Shown: positions 41,008 to 50,080 of the stretch, piece by piece
How the letters are laid out: each line of letters starts with the position of its first letter
Numbering within the stretch: position 1 is the stretch's first letter
Notes under the pieces: generated by a model
Told to the model about the DNA's origin: nothing
Seen by the model: only the letters and a program-made list of their open reading frames with translations
Database searches by the model: none
Source: Thermodesulfobacteriota bacterium
GTDB taxonomy: Bacteria > Desulfobacterota > Desulfobacteria > Desulfobacterales > Desulfosudaceae
NCBI GenBank assembly: GCA_040753795.1
Contig: JBFMDX010000001.1
Location: 496,001 to 560,000 of the forward strand
Reading direction: 5' to 3'
DNA length: 64,000 nucleotides
Translations under genes and position numbers: made by a program

Positions 41008-41754
41008 ATGATGGGTCTATCCAATATGCCAGAAAAGCCATTGTTTCTGATATGTGTCTTACTCTTTGCCTTCCTGCCCCTTCCTTCCGGGAGCGAGTTC
41101 TATGAATACGTCGATGAAAACGGTGTGAAAACCTATACGGACAGCCAGGGAGGCATCCCCCAGTCCCGCGAGGATGGCGTTCAGGTCCACAAGGAGCCTT
41201 ACGACGATCTCCCGGAAGAAGAGCGGCAGCGCATGATCGAGGCGGAAGCGGCCAGGCTGGAGGAAATCAGGCGCCGGCAGTCGGAAGAACGGGAAAAGTA
41301 CCAGCAGGAGAAACGCCTCCGGGACCTGGAAAAAGAAGAGGCCGGGAAAAAACAGGCCATAGAAAAACGAATAACTTCCGTTGCCATCACCGGTGACAAC
41401 CAGATCCTGGTCCCCGTGACCCTGGGGTATCTGGGCAAAACCGTTCAGGCCAATCTGCTGCTGGACACCGGCGCCAATGTGACCACCATTCACGACAATA
41501 TTGCGGAGCAACTGGGCATCATCGGCGGCCGGCGCGGCAGTATGGTTGTCGCCGGCGGGGATAAGATCAAGACCCGGCATCTTCCCATCGATTTTATCAC
41601 GGTGGGATCCAAAACCATTCCCAAGCCCTGGATTACCGTTCTAACGTACACCGGCAAGGAGGCGCCATTCGACGGTTTGCTGGGCCTGGATTTTCTCCGC
41701 CAATTCAAATACATCATTGATTTTGAAAAAAGCGTGATCATCTGGGCTGAATAG
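41008..41754 (+). CDS. Secreted retropepsin-like aspartyl protease with DUF4124-like N-terminus
   Basis: A protein of up to 248 residues. A signal peptide (PLFLICVLLFAFLPLPSGS) is followed by a DUF4124-like YEYVDENGVKTYTD motif, a charged coiled coil (about 65-120), and a retropepsin-type domain with the catalytic Asp in LLLDTGANVTTIHD (Asp153) and the later GLLGLDFLRQF strand. ATG codons at 41008, 41011 and 41026 all fit a signal peptide; 41026 suits the promoter best, because the others would be almost leaderless. It probably acts in the periplasm as a homodimer. Its target is unknown. Confidence 0.78.
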   Translation: MMGLSNMPEKPLFLICVLLFAFLPLPSGSEFYEYVDENGVKTYTDSQGGIPQSREDGVQVHKEPYDDLPEEERQRMIEAEAARLEEIRRRQSEEREKYQQEKRLRDLEKEEAGKKQAIEKRITSVAITGDNQILVPVTLGYLGKTVQANLLLDTGANVTTIHDNIAEQLGIIGGRRGSMVVAGGDKIKTRHLPIDFITVGSKTIPKPWITVLTYTGKEAPFDGLLGLDFLRQFKYIIDFEKSVIIWAE

Positions 41755-41776
41755 CCCGGATCGACGGCAACCCGCA

Positions 41777-42748
41777 TCATGGCCACGGAACCCCGGCCAT
41801 TGAGAAAATTTTCTCGTTCTGCTCTTTGGGGATGAGTTCATTCTTCATCTGTTCGGTCAGGGCCTTGATGCCATACCACTGCCCAGAGGAGACAACCACC
41901 GTTTCAAAGGTGCCGTCGTCCCGCATTACCGCGCCGCAGCCCGAGGCCCAGAAGAACAGGCGTTTGTCGATATGGCCCTTGACCTGTTCTCCGCGGCCGA
42001 AAAACACTACTTTTTCATGGACGCCGATTTTCCTGAGCACGGTATATTGAAGACGCACGGACACCCCGCCGTGGCCATAGGCCATAAAACCGCCCCAGCC
42101 CATGGTTTCATCCAGGACGGCGAACAGGGGCAGGGGATGCAGGCAGCCGTTGCGGCTGAAGAGATGAATTGTTTTCTCGTCTTCAGAATTAAATCCGGCA
42201 AAGGCGCAGGCAATGCCGTCCCGCGGGGTTTGCCAGAGATGGAACTGTCTTTTCAGGCCCGGCATGGACCGCTCGACCCCGCACACAAAACAGTTCCGGT
42301 AATAGGGGATATGCGCCAGGTTTCCCGACAGCTGAGAAAAGTTGTCCGGGACATAGTCGCGCTGGTATTCATCGGTTCCCAGGTTGTCCCTTCCGAATTC
42401 AATTTCGCCGGTGATATAGGGCATCTTTGCCCCCGGCGCGCTGATGCGGCCGGAGATGCCGGTCGCGGTCGGAACCGCCTCCACCCGTACCGTGTCGCCG
42501 ACCTTTACCTCGCTGCCTCCCATGCGGAAACGGCAATGGACCGGGTACCTCAAGTCGTTTTGCCCGGTACAATGGTCAAAAAACGTCGCCAGTTCGACAA
42601 TCGCGCCCATGCCGATGCCGCCGTGGGGCAGACCGACCCAGCCCTCTTTGCCGGCGTCCATGGCCATGGGCACTGATATTTTTCCGTCGCCTGGTAAAAT
42701 GTCGGCATCGTTAAACAGAAACGCGCGCACAAAATCGTTCGGCACCAT
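41777..42748 (-). CDS. Double-hotdog-like protein
   Basis: A 323-residue protein that appears to hold two hotdog-type halves. The first has GWVGLPHGGIGMGAIVELATFFD, the usual central helix with an acidic residue. The second opens with the PaaI-like YYRNCFVCG and has a helix LFAVLDETMGWGGFMAYG. Such proteins bind or hydrolyse acyl-CoA thioesters. AAGGAG at 42755-42760 with 6-base spacing sets ATG 42748; a TTG at 42754 is less likely. The MITE-like element begins at the base next to this ribosome site, so the native leader has been replaced. Confidence 0.65.
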   Translation of the reverse strand: MVPNDFVRAFLFNDADILPGDGKISVPMAMDAGKEGWVGLPHGGIGMGAIVELATFFDHCTGQNDLRYPVHCRFRMGGSEVKVGDTVRVEAVPTATGISGRISAPGAKMPYITGEIEFGRDNLGTDEYQRDYVPDNFSQLSGNLAHIPYYRNCFVCGVERSMPGLKRQFHLWQTPRDGIACAFAGFNSEDEKTIHLFSRNGCLHPLPLFAVLDETMGWGGFMAYGHGGVSVRLQYTVLRKIGVHEKVVFFGRGEQVKGHIDKRLFFWASGCGAVMRDDGTFETVVVSSGQWYGIKALTEQMKNELIPKEQNEKIFSMAGVPWP

Positions 42749-42760
42749 CCGCAACTCCTT

Positions 42761-42923
42761 AGCCCGGATATTTCATGAAATTTTTCGACATGGATAAATC
42801 TCTATATAAAAGACAAGCCGTTAGAGCAAAATTTAGATGTTTTTGAAAATACAAACTGTCATGAGCCGATTGATGAATATTACGCCAATTTTATGTCGAA
42901 AATTTTCATGAAATATCCGGGCT
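42761..42923. mobile_element. MITE-like element, 163 bp, 31-bp terminal inverted repeats
   Basis: The ends 42761-42791 and 42893-42923 are inverted repeats with a single mismatch, beginning AGCCCGGATATTTC. The 101-bp centre is A/T-rich and non-coding. A TA dinucleotide overlaps both junctions, which fits the TA target duplication of IS630/Tc1-type transposases, though this is weak evidence. On the minus strand TTGCTC (42829-42824), 17 bases and TATAGA (42806-42801) may give a promoter for the adjacent hotdog gene. Confidence 0.8.
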
Positions 42924-42986
42924 AGGCTTTTGTCATCCCCCCGTCATGACCAGGATGGCAGATGTTTTTATTGATTTCACATTTTC

Positions 42987-43015
42987 TTGACAAAATTACA
43001 ATAGAATTGTAAAAG
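42987..43015 (+). promoter_or_regulatory. Promoter candidate with embedded palindrome before the activase gene
   Basis: A perfect TTGACA at 42987-42992, 17-base spacing and TAAAAG (4/6) at 43010-43015. A 7-3-7 palindrome TTACAAT-AGA-ATTGTAA occupies 42996-43012, between and over the two boxes, so it is a likely repressor site. Confidence 0.5.
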
Positions 43016-43139
43016 TTTTGTAAAACCTCTTTCGGATACCGGTCTCAACGACACCGTAAGTTGACCTTATTCCTGTACAACTGACTGATAATAAAAAAGT
43101 TATTTTATATTTTAGGATGCCCTTGGGGGGAGGGTGCTG

Positions 43140-46100
43140 ATGATTGTTAAAAAACACGTTTTAGGTATTGATATCGGGTCCGTTAGCGCCGGGCTGGTCG
43201 TTATTTCTCCGGAAAAACATATCATTCAAAGCGGTTATCGCTTTCACAACGGCAATATCGCCGACACCCTCCGGCAAATGCTGGCGCCGGTCGATCTGCC
43301 GGCCATCGGCGCGGTGGCCGCTACCTCATCCACCCCGCCGGTCATTAACGCCCGGTTCCGGTATGATGACCAGGTGGCCCTGATTGCCGCGGCCCGGGAG
43401 CGCCACCCCGAAGCCGGGGCCATACTGTCCGTGGGCGGTGAAAAATTCGGGCTGATTCTCTTTGATGAAAACGGTCATTATCGCAAGTATCTTTCCAACA
43501 CTTCCTGCGCCGCCGGAACCGGCAGCTTCCTGGACCAGCAGGCCGGGCGCCTTAACCTGGCCGGCATCGAGGACCTCTGCGCCCGCGCCCTGGGCAACAC
43601 CGGCGGCATTCCCCGCATCGCCAGCCGCTGCGCCGTGTTCGCCAAAACCGACCTGATCCACGCCCAGCAGGAGGGCTACTCCCTGGAAAGCATCTGCGAC
43701 GGCCTGTGCCACGGCCTGGCCCGCAACATCGTCGACACGTTATTTACCAATGAACACCCGCGCCCGCCCATGGTGCTCTGCGGCGGGGTATCGCACAACC
43801 GGCCGGTGGCCGGGCATATCGGCACCCTCACCGGCGTGGACATTATCGCGGACCAGTGGTCCCATCTGTACGGGGCTTACGGCGCGGCCCTGCATTGCCT
43901 TGCCGGGATAAAGGCCGCTTCCGATTCTGTCCGCCTCCTTCATCCGGACGACATTATTTCCAGCTCCGCCGTCGAGCGCTCTTATGCCTACCGTCCCCTG
44001 GAGTTGACCCTTTCCCAATACCCGGATTTTGAATCCCACGAACAATATGTCTTTTCCCCGGAAAGGGACGGGGCACCGGGCACGGTTGAGGTCGACGTCT
44101 ATGCTCCGGCGTCCGCCGCAACCACCTGGACGCCTTTTCTCGGGGTCGACATCGGGTCCACCAGCACCAAGGCGGTGTTAATGGGCGAGGCCGGCGATGT
44201 CCTGGCCGGTTTTTATACCCGCACGGCCGGTCGTCCGGTGGACGCCATCCAGTCCGTTCTAGCCGCCGTTGAAGACCTCGGCCGCCGCAAGGGCGTCACC
44301 ATCGCCGTCCGCGGGGCCGGGACCACCGGATCCGGCCGCAAGTTCGTGGGCCGCGTCCTGGGCGCCGACCTGATCCTGGATGAAATCACCGCCCACGCCC
44401 GGGCGGCGGTGGCGCTTAACCCGGCCGTGGACACCATCATTGAAATCGGGGGACAGGATGCCAAGTTCACCACCTTAAAAGACGGACGGGTGACTTTCTC
44501 GGCCATGAACACCGTGTGCGCCGCCGGCACCGGCAGCTTTATCGAGGAGCAGGCCCGCCGGCTCCAGTGCCCTCTGGACGAATTCCCCGCGCGCACGAAA
44601 GGGTGCCGGTCGCCCATGACCAGCGACCGATGCACGGTTTTCATGGAGCGGGACATCAACCATTTTTTAAGCGTCGGGTACGCCAGGGAGGAGATGCTGG
44701 CCGCCAGCCTGCATGCCGTCCGGGAAAACTACCTGGCCAAAGTGGCCACCCCGAGCCAGATCGGGAGCACCGTCCTGTTCCAGGGGGCCACGGCCAAAAA
44801 CCGGGCCCTGGTGGCGGCCTTTGAGCAGGGGCTCAATCAGCCTATCCATGTATCCCGCTACTGCCACCTGACCGGCGCCCTGGGCACCGCCCTCACCCTG
44901 GCCGAAACCGCCCGCGAACAGGATGGATTTGTTTCTCAATTCCGGGGTATTGAGCTTTACCGGGCGCAGATTCCCATCCGCAATGAGATCTGCGACCTGT
45001 GCGCCAATCACTGCAAGATCACCGTGGCCGTCGTGGGCACCGAGACGGTGGCTTACGGATTTTTGTGCGGCCGCGATTACGAAACCCGCCGCTTCGTCGG
45101 CAACAATACTTCCGGGTTCGACCTCATGTCCGCCCGCCGGGACATCCTCAAGCCGCCGCCGTCGGACGCGCCGTCCCGGAGCGTCACCATCGGCCTCCCG
45201 GCCGCCCTGCAACTGGTGGACGATCTGTCGTTCTGGACCCATTTTTTCGCGCAGCTGGGCATCCGCACCATTGTCAGTGACCGTTTTGCCGAAGGGGTGA
45301 AAACCGGTAAACGGCTGACCGGCGCCGAATTCTGCGCGCCGGTGGCCGCCCTGCACGGTCATGTGCGCCATCTGCTGGACCGGGCCGATTACGTCTTCGT
45401 GCCGACCTATTTTGAGAACCGCGACAAGGAGAAACACACCCGCCGCCAGTACTGCTATTATACCCAGTACGCGCCGGCCCTGGTGGCCGACCTGGAGCCG
45501 TCCCGCGTCCTGACGCCCCTGGTCAACTACCTGTACAGCCATTTCCACACCAAGCGGGAGCTTTACCGGATGCTCAAATCCGTCTGCGCGGAACCGGTGG
45601 GTTTCATGGAAGTCAATACGGCCTACGAAAACGCCCTGGCCCTTCGCGGCGCCGGGCGTGACCGGCTGCGGGACAGCTACCGCCGGCACCGGCAGGATTC
45701 CTCCGGCGATATCCGGGTGGTGCTGCTCGGCCGGCCCTATACGGTCCTGAGCCGGGAAATGAACAAGCACATCCCCGATATATTTTCAGCCCTCGGCATT
45801 AAGGTTTTTTATCAGGATATGCTCGATCCCGCCACGGCGGATCTTGAAACCGTAAAGCCCCTGCTGGATGAAATCCACTGGGAACACGCCGCTGAAATAC
45901 TCAAATCCGCCGTGGTCGCGGCCCAGACCGAATCCCTTTATCCGGTTCTGCTGACTTCGTTCATGTGCACGCCGGATTCCTTTGTCATGGACTACTTCCG
46001 CCGCGTCATGGACCTGCACGGCAAGCCCTATCTCATTCTCCAGATCGACGAGCACGGCTCCAGCGTGGGTTACGAAACCCGCATCGAGGCGGCCGTCCGG

Positions 46101-47387
46101 GCCTTCCGCAACCACAACAGCAGCGTCGTGCCCCCGGTTCCCCGGGCATCCTGCCGCTGCCTGCAGCCCGCCCACGCCAGCCGGCTCGAGGGCAAAACCG
46201 TCCTCATGCCCAACTGGGACGACATCACCTGTCGCCTCCTGGTCGCCGCCATGCAGCGGGACGGTTATGACGCCCGTCTGCTGGAAGAGACCGAGTCCTC
46301 CGTCCGCAAAAGCCTGCGGCACAATACCGGCCAGTGCATTCCCTTGAACATCATCGCCCAGGAGTTCGCCGATTATGTCGGCCACCACCACCTCGAACCG
46401 GACCGGACGGTGCTGTGGATGGCCGGCGGCGAAATCGCCTGCAACCTCAAGCTCTACCCTTACCACATCAAGCGGCTGGTCAACGACTTCGGCAACGGCC
46501 TGGAAAAGGCGGAGGTGTATAGCGGCGACATCACCTTAAGCGACATCTCCCCGAAGATGTCGCTGTACGCCTACTTTGCTTTCATGTTCGGCGGGATGCT
46601 GCGGAAAATGGCCTGCCGCCTGCGGCCTTATGAACGCGAGGCCGGCGCCACGGACCGGGCCCTGGCCGAAAGCGTCCGGATCGGCGTCGACGCTTTCCTG
46701 GGCCGCCGGGACTGGGAAGAGGCGGCCGCGGCCGCTACCGCGCTTTTCGAGGCGGTGGACATCAGTGAAGAACCCCGCCGTCCCCAGGTGGCCATCTTCG
46801 GCGACCTGTATGTCCGCGACAACCGCTTTATCAACCAGAACCTGATCCGCTTTATCGAGCAGAACGGCGGGGAGGTCATCACCACGCCTTACAGCACTTA
46901 CGCGCGGATGATCGCCGGGCCCTATTTCCGCAAATGGTTCCGGGAGGGGAAATACTGGCACACCTTTTCCTCCAGGGCGCTGATGTCGTCGGTCCAGTGG
47001 ATGGAGAGAAGGTACTACCGTCATTTTGAACGGGTGTTGCGGGAACCGGAGCACGCCTTCAGGGACGACCCCGGCAAGATCCTGGCCGGCTATCATCTGG
47101 GGATCGAGCACACCGGCGAATCCATGGACAACATCCTCAAGGTTCACTACATCCGGAAACATTTTCCGGATGTGGCCCTGTTCGTCCAGACCAATCCGGC
47201 CTTCTGCTGCCCCTCCATCGTGACCCAGGCCATGTCGCGAAAGATCGAAGAGAACACCGGCGTGCCCGTGGTTTCCATCACCTACGACGGCACCGGCAGC
47301 TTCAAGAATTCAAAAATTATTCCCTACCTGGCCTATCCGCGGAAAACGGGGCAGCCGTGGGACCGGAGAATAGTGTCGGTCAGATAG
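43140..47387 (+). CDS. Acyl-CoA dehydratase/reductase activase-type ATPase, two ASKHA modules plus DUF2229 region
   Basis: A 1415-residue cytoplasmic protein of the BcrAD/BadFG and 2-hydroxyglutaryl-CoA dehydratase activator superfamily. ASKHA module 1 (about 5-260) starts with GIDIGSVSAG; module 2 (about 335-590) starts with GVDIGSTSTKAVL. Each has the CAAGTGSF motif whose Cys ligates the inter-subunit [4Fe-4S] cluster. A CDLCANHC motif follows at about 625, then a DUF2229/dehydratase-like part with FMCTPDSF and several Cys that could hold a second cluster. Activators use ATP to push electrons to low potential. Here activator and acceptor-like parts are one chain. GGGAGGG at 43127-43133 precedes ATG 43140. 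The natural substrate is unknown. Confidence 0.85.
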   Translation: MIVKKHVLGIDIGSVSAGLVVISPEKHIIQSGYRFHNGNIADTLRQMLAPVDLPAIGAVAATSSTPPVINARFRYDDQVALIAAARERHPEAGAILSVGGEKFGLILFDENGHYRKYLSNTSCAAGTGSFLDQQAGRLNLAGIEDLCARALGNTGGIPRIASRCAVFAKTDLIHAQQEGYSLESICDGLCHGLARNIVDTLFTNEHPRPPMVLCGGVSHNRPVAGHIGTLTGVDIIADQWSHLYGAYGAALHCLAGIKAASDSVRLLHPDDIISSSAVERSYAYRPLELTLSQYPDFESHEQYVFSPERDGAPGTVEVDVYAPASAATTWTPFLGVDIGSTSTKAVLMGEAGDVLAGFYTRTAGRPVDAIQSVLAAVEDLGRRKGVTIAVRGAGTTGSGRKFVGRVLGADLILDEITAHARAAVALNPAVDTIIEIGGQDAKFTTLKDGRVTFSAMNTVCAAGTGSFIEEQARRLQCPLDEFPARTKGCRSPMTSDRCTVFMERDINHFLSVGYAREEMLAASLHAVRENYLAKVATPSQIGSTVLFQGATAKNRALVAAFEQGLNQPIHVSRYCHLTGALGTALTLAETAREQDGFVSQFRGIELYRAQIPIRNEICDLCANHCKITVAVVGTETVAYGFLCGRDYETRRFVGNNTSGFDLMSARRDILKPPPSDAPSRSVTIGLPAALQLVDDLSFWTHFFAQLGIRTIVSDRFAEGVKTGKRLTGAEFCAPVAALHGHVRHLLDRADYVFVPTYFENRDKEKHTRRQYCYYTQYAPALVADLEPSRVLTPLVNYLYSHFHTKRELYRMLKSVCAEPVGFMEVNTAYENALALRGAGRDRLRDSYRRHRQDSSGDIRVVLLGRPYTVLSREMNKHIPDIFSALGIKVFYQDMLDPATADLETVKPLLDEIHWEHAAEILKSAVVAAQTESLYPVLLTSFMCTPDSFVMDYFRRVMDLHGKPYLILQIDEHGSSVGYETRIEAAVRAFRNHNSSVVPPVPRASCRCLQPAHASRLEGKTVLMPNWDDITCRLLVAAMQRDGYDARLLEETESSVRKSLRHNTGQCIPLNIIAQEFADYVGHHHLEPDRTVLWMAGGEIACNLKLYPYHIKRLVNDFGNGLEKAEVYSGDITLSDISPKMSLYAYFAFMFGGMLRKMACRLRPYEREAGATDRALAESVRIGVDAFLGRRDWEEAAAAATALFEAVDISEEPRRPQVAIFGDLYVRDNRFINQNLIRFIEQNGGEVITTPYSTYARMIAGPYFRKWFREGKYWHTFSSRALMSSVQWMERRYYRHFERVLREPEHAFRDDPGKILAGYHLGIEHTGESMDNILKVHYIRKHFPDVALFVQTNPAFCCPSIVTQAMSRKIEENTGVPVVSITYDGTGSFKNSKIIPYLAYPRKTGQPWDRRIVSVR

Positions 47388-47409
47388 CGGATCAAAAAAA
47401 GACGTCCCA

Positions 47410-47985
47410 TTATGCCCGCGCCGCCCACACATCATACAGTTCCCGCAGGGCCTGCCGGATATCCCCCTGATGACGGCGATAAAGATCGACAATGGCCGGC
47501 TCCGAGATTGTTTCCGCCTTGCCGGTGAGTTGCCGCACCAGATCATGCAAAAGGGCCGGGGAGGTCCGGGTATGGACCAGGGGCGGCAGAAGGGATTTGC
47601 CGTGAGTCGTCACCACGATGGCGCCGGCCGCTCGGATTCTAAAATAGAGCCCAAACCAGGACGGACGGGAAAGTTGTTCCGTCCCGTCGATCAAAAAAGC
47701 GGTGTTCGCGGCGTCCCGACCGGAAAGCGGCTTTGGCCAGGGGGTGTAAACCGGCCGGTTCTCCTTTTTCAAATACAGGTAGCAACAGCAAAAACCGGTC
47801 TGCTCAAGCCGGCGGCCGATGGTTTCCAGCAGGGTGGTTTTGCCGCTTCCGCAGGGACCGATGATGGCTCCGCGATAGCGCTGCGCGGCCAGCCGTTCCA
47901 TGACGGCGTTTAAGGAAAGGGCCGTGAACTGATAGGGCAGTGATTCGATGTGGCGGCTGGCAAAAGGATTGACGCGGGATTTCAT
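47410..47985 (-). CDS. P-loop ATPase of unknown role
   Basis: A 191-residue protein with Walker A GPCGSGKTTLLE at about residues 43-54 and a Walker B-like AFLIDGTEQL near 95-104. The C-terminus is helical (DLYRRHQGDIRQALRELYDVW), like the lid of small AAA proteins. The ATG at 47985 overlaps the stop of the upstream arrestin-like gene by ATGA, so the two are translated together. It is much shorter than MoxR or ExeA ATPases. The role is not known; the context suggests it serves the arrestin-like membrane protein. Confidence 0.7.
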   Translation of the reverse strand: MKSRVNPFASRHIESLPYQFTALSLNAVMERLAAQRYRGAIIGPCGSGKTTLLETIGRRLEQTGFCCCYLYLKKENRPVYTPWPKPLSGRDAANTAFLIDGTEQLSRPSWFGLYFRIRAAGAIVVTTHGKSLLPPLVHTRTSPALLHDLVRQLTGKAETISEPAIVDLYRRHQGDIRQALRELYDVWAARA

Positions 47986-48368
47986 GGGGCCTCTTCCGGA
48001 ACGGTTGCGGTAAGGTCGATTTCCTGCCCGAAGGGGGACACGACGATTTCCTTGACGGCCGTTTGATCCGACCCTTCCGCCGACAGTTCCAGCGCCCAGG
48101 TCAGGGACACCAGTTGCCCGGAAAAGCTATACGGGCTCAGGGGAAGGGCCAGGCTAAACGGCCGGGCGCCGGTTGCCGGCGGGTGGTCGAAAACAACTTC
48201 AGAAACCATGCCGACGTCTTCGGTCCCTTTGCCCCGGGTGAACCAGAACAGCCGGAGAAAGATTTTCCCGGGCGGGGAATCCGCCTGCCAGGCGGCTTTT
48301 CCTTCAACCGTCTCGCCCGGCGCAAAAACATCCCGGTCGTCCTTTATGCTGAGGGACAGCCCATCCAT
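47982..48368 (-). CDS. Arrestin-like/Vps26-like small protein
   Basis: A 128-residue all-beta protein. The segments VFAPGETVEGKAAW, IFLRLFWFTRG, and FSLALPLSPYSFSGQLVSLTWALEL follow the arrestin N-domain pattern (proline-glycine turn, alternating strands, then the PYSFSG-like edge). It is a single domain with no signal peptide. ATG 48368 comes 1 base after the upstream stop codon. The C-terminal part of the upstream DUF3592 protein shows the same fold pattern, so the two may pair. Confidence 0.6.
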   Translation of the reverse strand: MDGLSLSIKDDRDVFAPGETVEGKAAWQADSPPGKIFLRLFWFTRGKGTEDVGMVSEVVFDHPPATGARPFSLALPLSPYSFSGQLVSLTWALELSAEGSDQTAVKEIVVSPFGQEIDLTATVPEEAP

Positions 48369-48369
48369 A

Positions 48370-50061
48370 TTATGACGCCTCGCTTTCCAGGGGATAGACG
48401 GTGATCTCAAAATCCTCTTTTATGTCCGGCCAGCGGGGCACCTCACACTGCAGGCGGATTTTCCATACAATGGCGTTGTTGTCGCTCTTAAAGGAGTGCA
48501 TGGTCGGGGACGGAATCCGCAGACTCGTCTGGCCACGGCGAAGGGTTTCCGGGTCCGCGGATGCCGCCAGGACTTTTTCATAAAAGGGTTGCCGGTCCGT
48601 GCAGGTGTCTGTGCCCCGGCGGTAGGTGGCGGTTTCCTCACCGATCAGCAGGAGCTTGAACTCACGGATATTGTAGACGTTTCCGGAGGTGTTCCAGTCC
48701 ACGTCCGTCGCGTCCCCCGGCCGGAGAACATGGGTCTCCAGGCTGATCGTCGGCCTGGGGTTGAACGCGGCCAGGATAAAGTAGAAGATGCCGCCGATCA
48801 ATACCAGCCCGACCAGGACAAAAGGGATTAAAAACAGCATGAGAAAATAATCCGGGTTCCCGGTCCGCCAGCCGGCATAGGCCTGGTAAACAAAGACCGA
48901 AACGATCCCGTTCCAGAAAGCCGCCACCGCCATGCTGACGATGATTTTCCCGGCAGCCGATGATTGCGGCTTCAGGATCATCCGGCCGCTGCCGACATCA
49001 ACCCGGGCAGGCAACCTTCGTGATGTGCCGGCCGAACCAATCGCTCCGGCGGCGTTACCCGTTCTCAGGGCATAAATGAATCCGCCCAGGCCCACGATCA
49101 TGAAGATCAGCGGGATCAGGGCCATCAACGCTTCCGGCCCCATCGTCCGTATTAGTACCGCCTCGGCCGGATCGTCCGGGTTGACGTAGCAGATGGCTTG
49201 CCGGCCGGGCGGGTACTGGTCGACCACCGCGGCCTTGCCGGCATATCCGCTGGAGGAACCGCCGATGAACCTGTACTTTCCCGAGCGGAAAGGCTGGCCA
49301 TTGAAATTATACTCATAGACGATATCCACGCTGTAGGTGGTGCCGTCATCACTGTCATGGCTTTTGACCCGGCTGGACTGGACGACGCAGGGCGTTTCAA
49401 CCCAATTGTCCGCGTTCAGATATTTTGTTAATGCCGGAAACACCAGGAAGTATCCGAAGGCCGACCCGGCTACCAGGAAGATCAGGAAAAATCCGGCCAG
49501 GAAAAACCTGCCGTATTTCGACCGGGAGGCTTTGGCCGAAAGGGAATAGGCTTTCGTTTTCCCGGCGCCAGCGGTCCAGGCCCCGTAAATAACCGCACCG
49601 CCGATAACGACAAAAATCATGGGGAACAGCACCAGCAGCCCCGTCCAGAGGCTGCCCCGGGCCAGAACCGCTTCGGCCGGATTGTCCGGATTCACGAAGC
49701 AGAAGGCGTCCGCGCCCGGCGCATATCGCCTGGCCAGGGCGTCGGCTTTGGAGACATCATCATGAGTACTGCTGAAGAAGCCGGACTTGAACTGTCGGCT
49801 ATGGTAGTCGGCGCCTTTGACCCGATAGGCATATTCAACCTCGAAGGCATACCCGTCGCTGACCGTGGTCACCCGGCCGGAAATAATGGCGCAGGGCGTT
49901 TTCTCCCAGGACAGGATCTTGAAGTCGGTCATGGTCTGCCGCACGATAAAACTTGCGAACAGAAGCCCCATGCCCATGAAAACAAGGCCGAACAGCGTGG
50001 CGAATAATTTCCCCGGCCGGGTCGATGATGACGTTATCCCTTTATTTCTGAACCGGACCAT
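48370..50061 (-). CDS. Membrane protein with two DUF3592 repeats and a C-terminal arrestin-like domain
   Basis: A 563-residue protein. Two DUF3592-like units occur (about 18-160 and 190-330). Each has a membrane helix, a beta domain with TPC.....V and FCFVNPDNPAEAVL or ICYVNPDDPAEAVL, and a second membrane helix. A third membrane pair is at about 370-430. Residues about 435-563 (SLETHVLRPGDATDVDW, then HSFKSDNNAIVWKIRL) fit an arrestin-like beta sandwich. The start at 50061 has only a weak Shine-Dalgarno sequence. It heads a three-gene operon with the small arrestin-like protein and the P-loop ATPase. DUF3592 has no known function. Confidence 0.75.
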   Translation of the reverse strand: MVRFRNKGITSSSTRPGKLFATLFGLVFMGMGLLFASFIVRQTMTDFKILSWEKTPCAIISGRVTTVSDGYAFEVEYAYRVKGADYHSRQFKSGFFSSTHDDVSKADALARRYAPGADAFCFVNPDNPAEAVLARGSLWTGLLVLFPMIFVVIGGAVIYGAWTAGAGKTKAYSLSAKASRSKYGRFFLAGFFLIFLVAGSAFGYFLVFPALTKYLNADNWVETPCVVQSSRVKSHDSDDGTTYSVDIVYEYNFNGQPFRSGKYRFIGGSSSGYAGKAAVVDQYPPGRQAICYVNPDDPAEAVLIRTMGPEALMALIPLIFMIVGLGGFIYALRTGNAAGAIGSAGTSRRLPARVDVGSGRMILKPQSSAAGKIIVSMAVAAFWNGIVSVFVYQAYAGWRTGNPDYFLMLFLIPFVLVGLVLIGGIFYFILAAFNPRPTISLETHVLRPGDATDVDWNTSGNVYNIREFKLLLIGEETATYRRGTDTCTDRQPFYEKVLAASADPETLRRGQTSLRIPSPTMHSFKSDNNAIVWKIRLQCEVPRWPDIKEDFEITVYPLESEAS

Positions 50062-50080
50062 ATCATGACCTTTATCCCTC

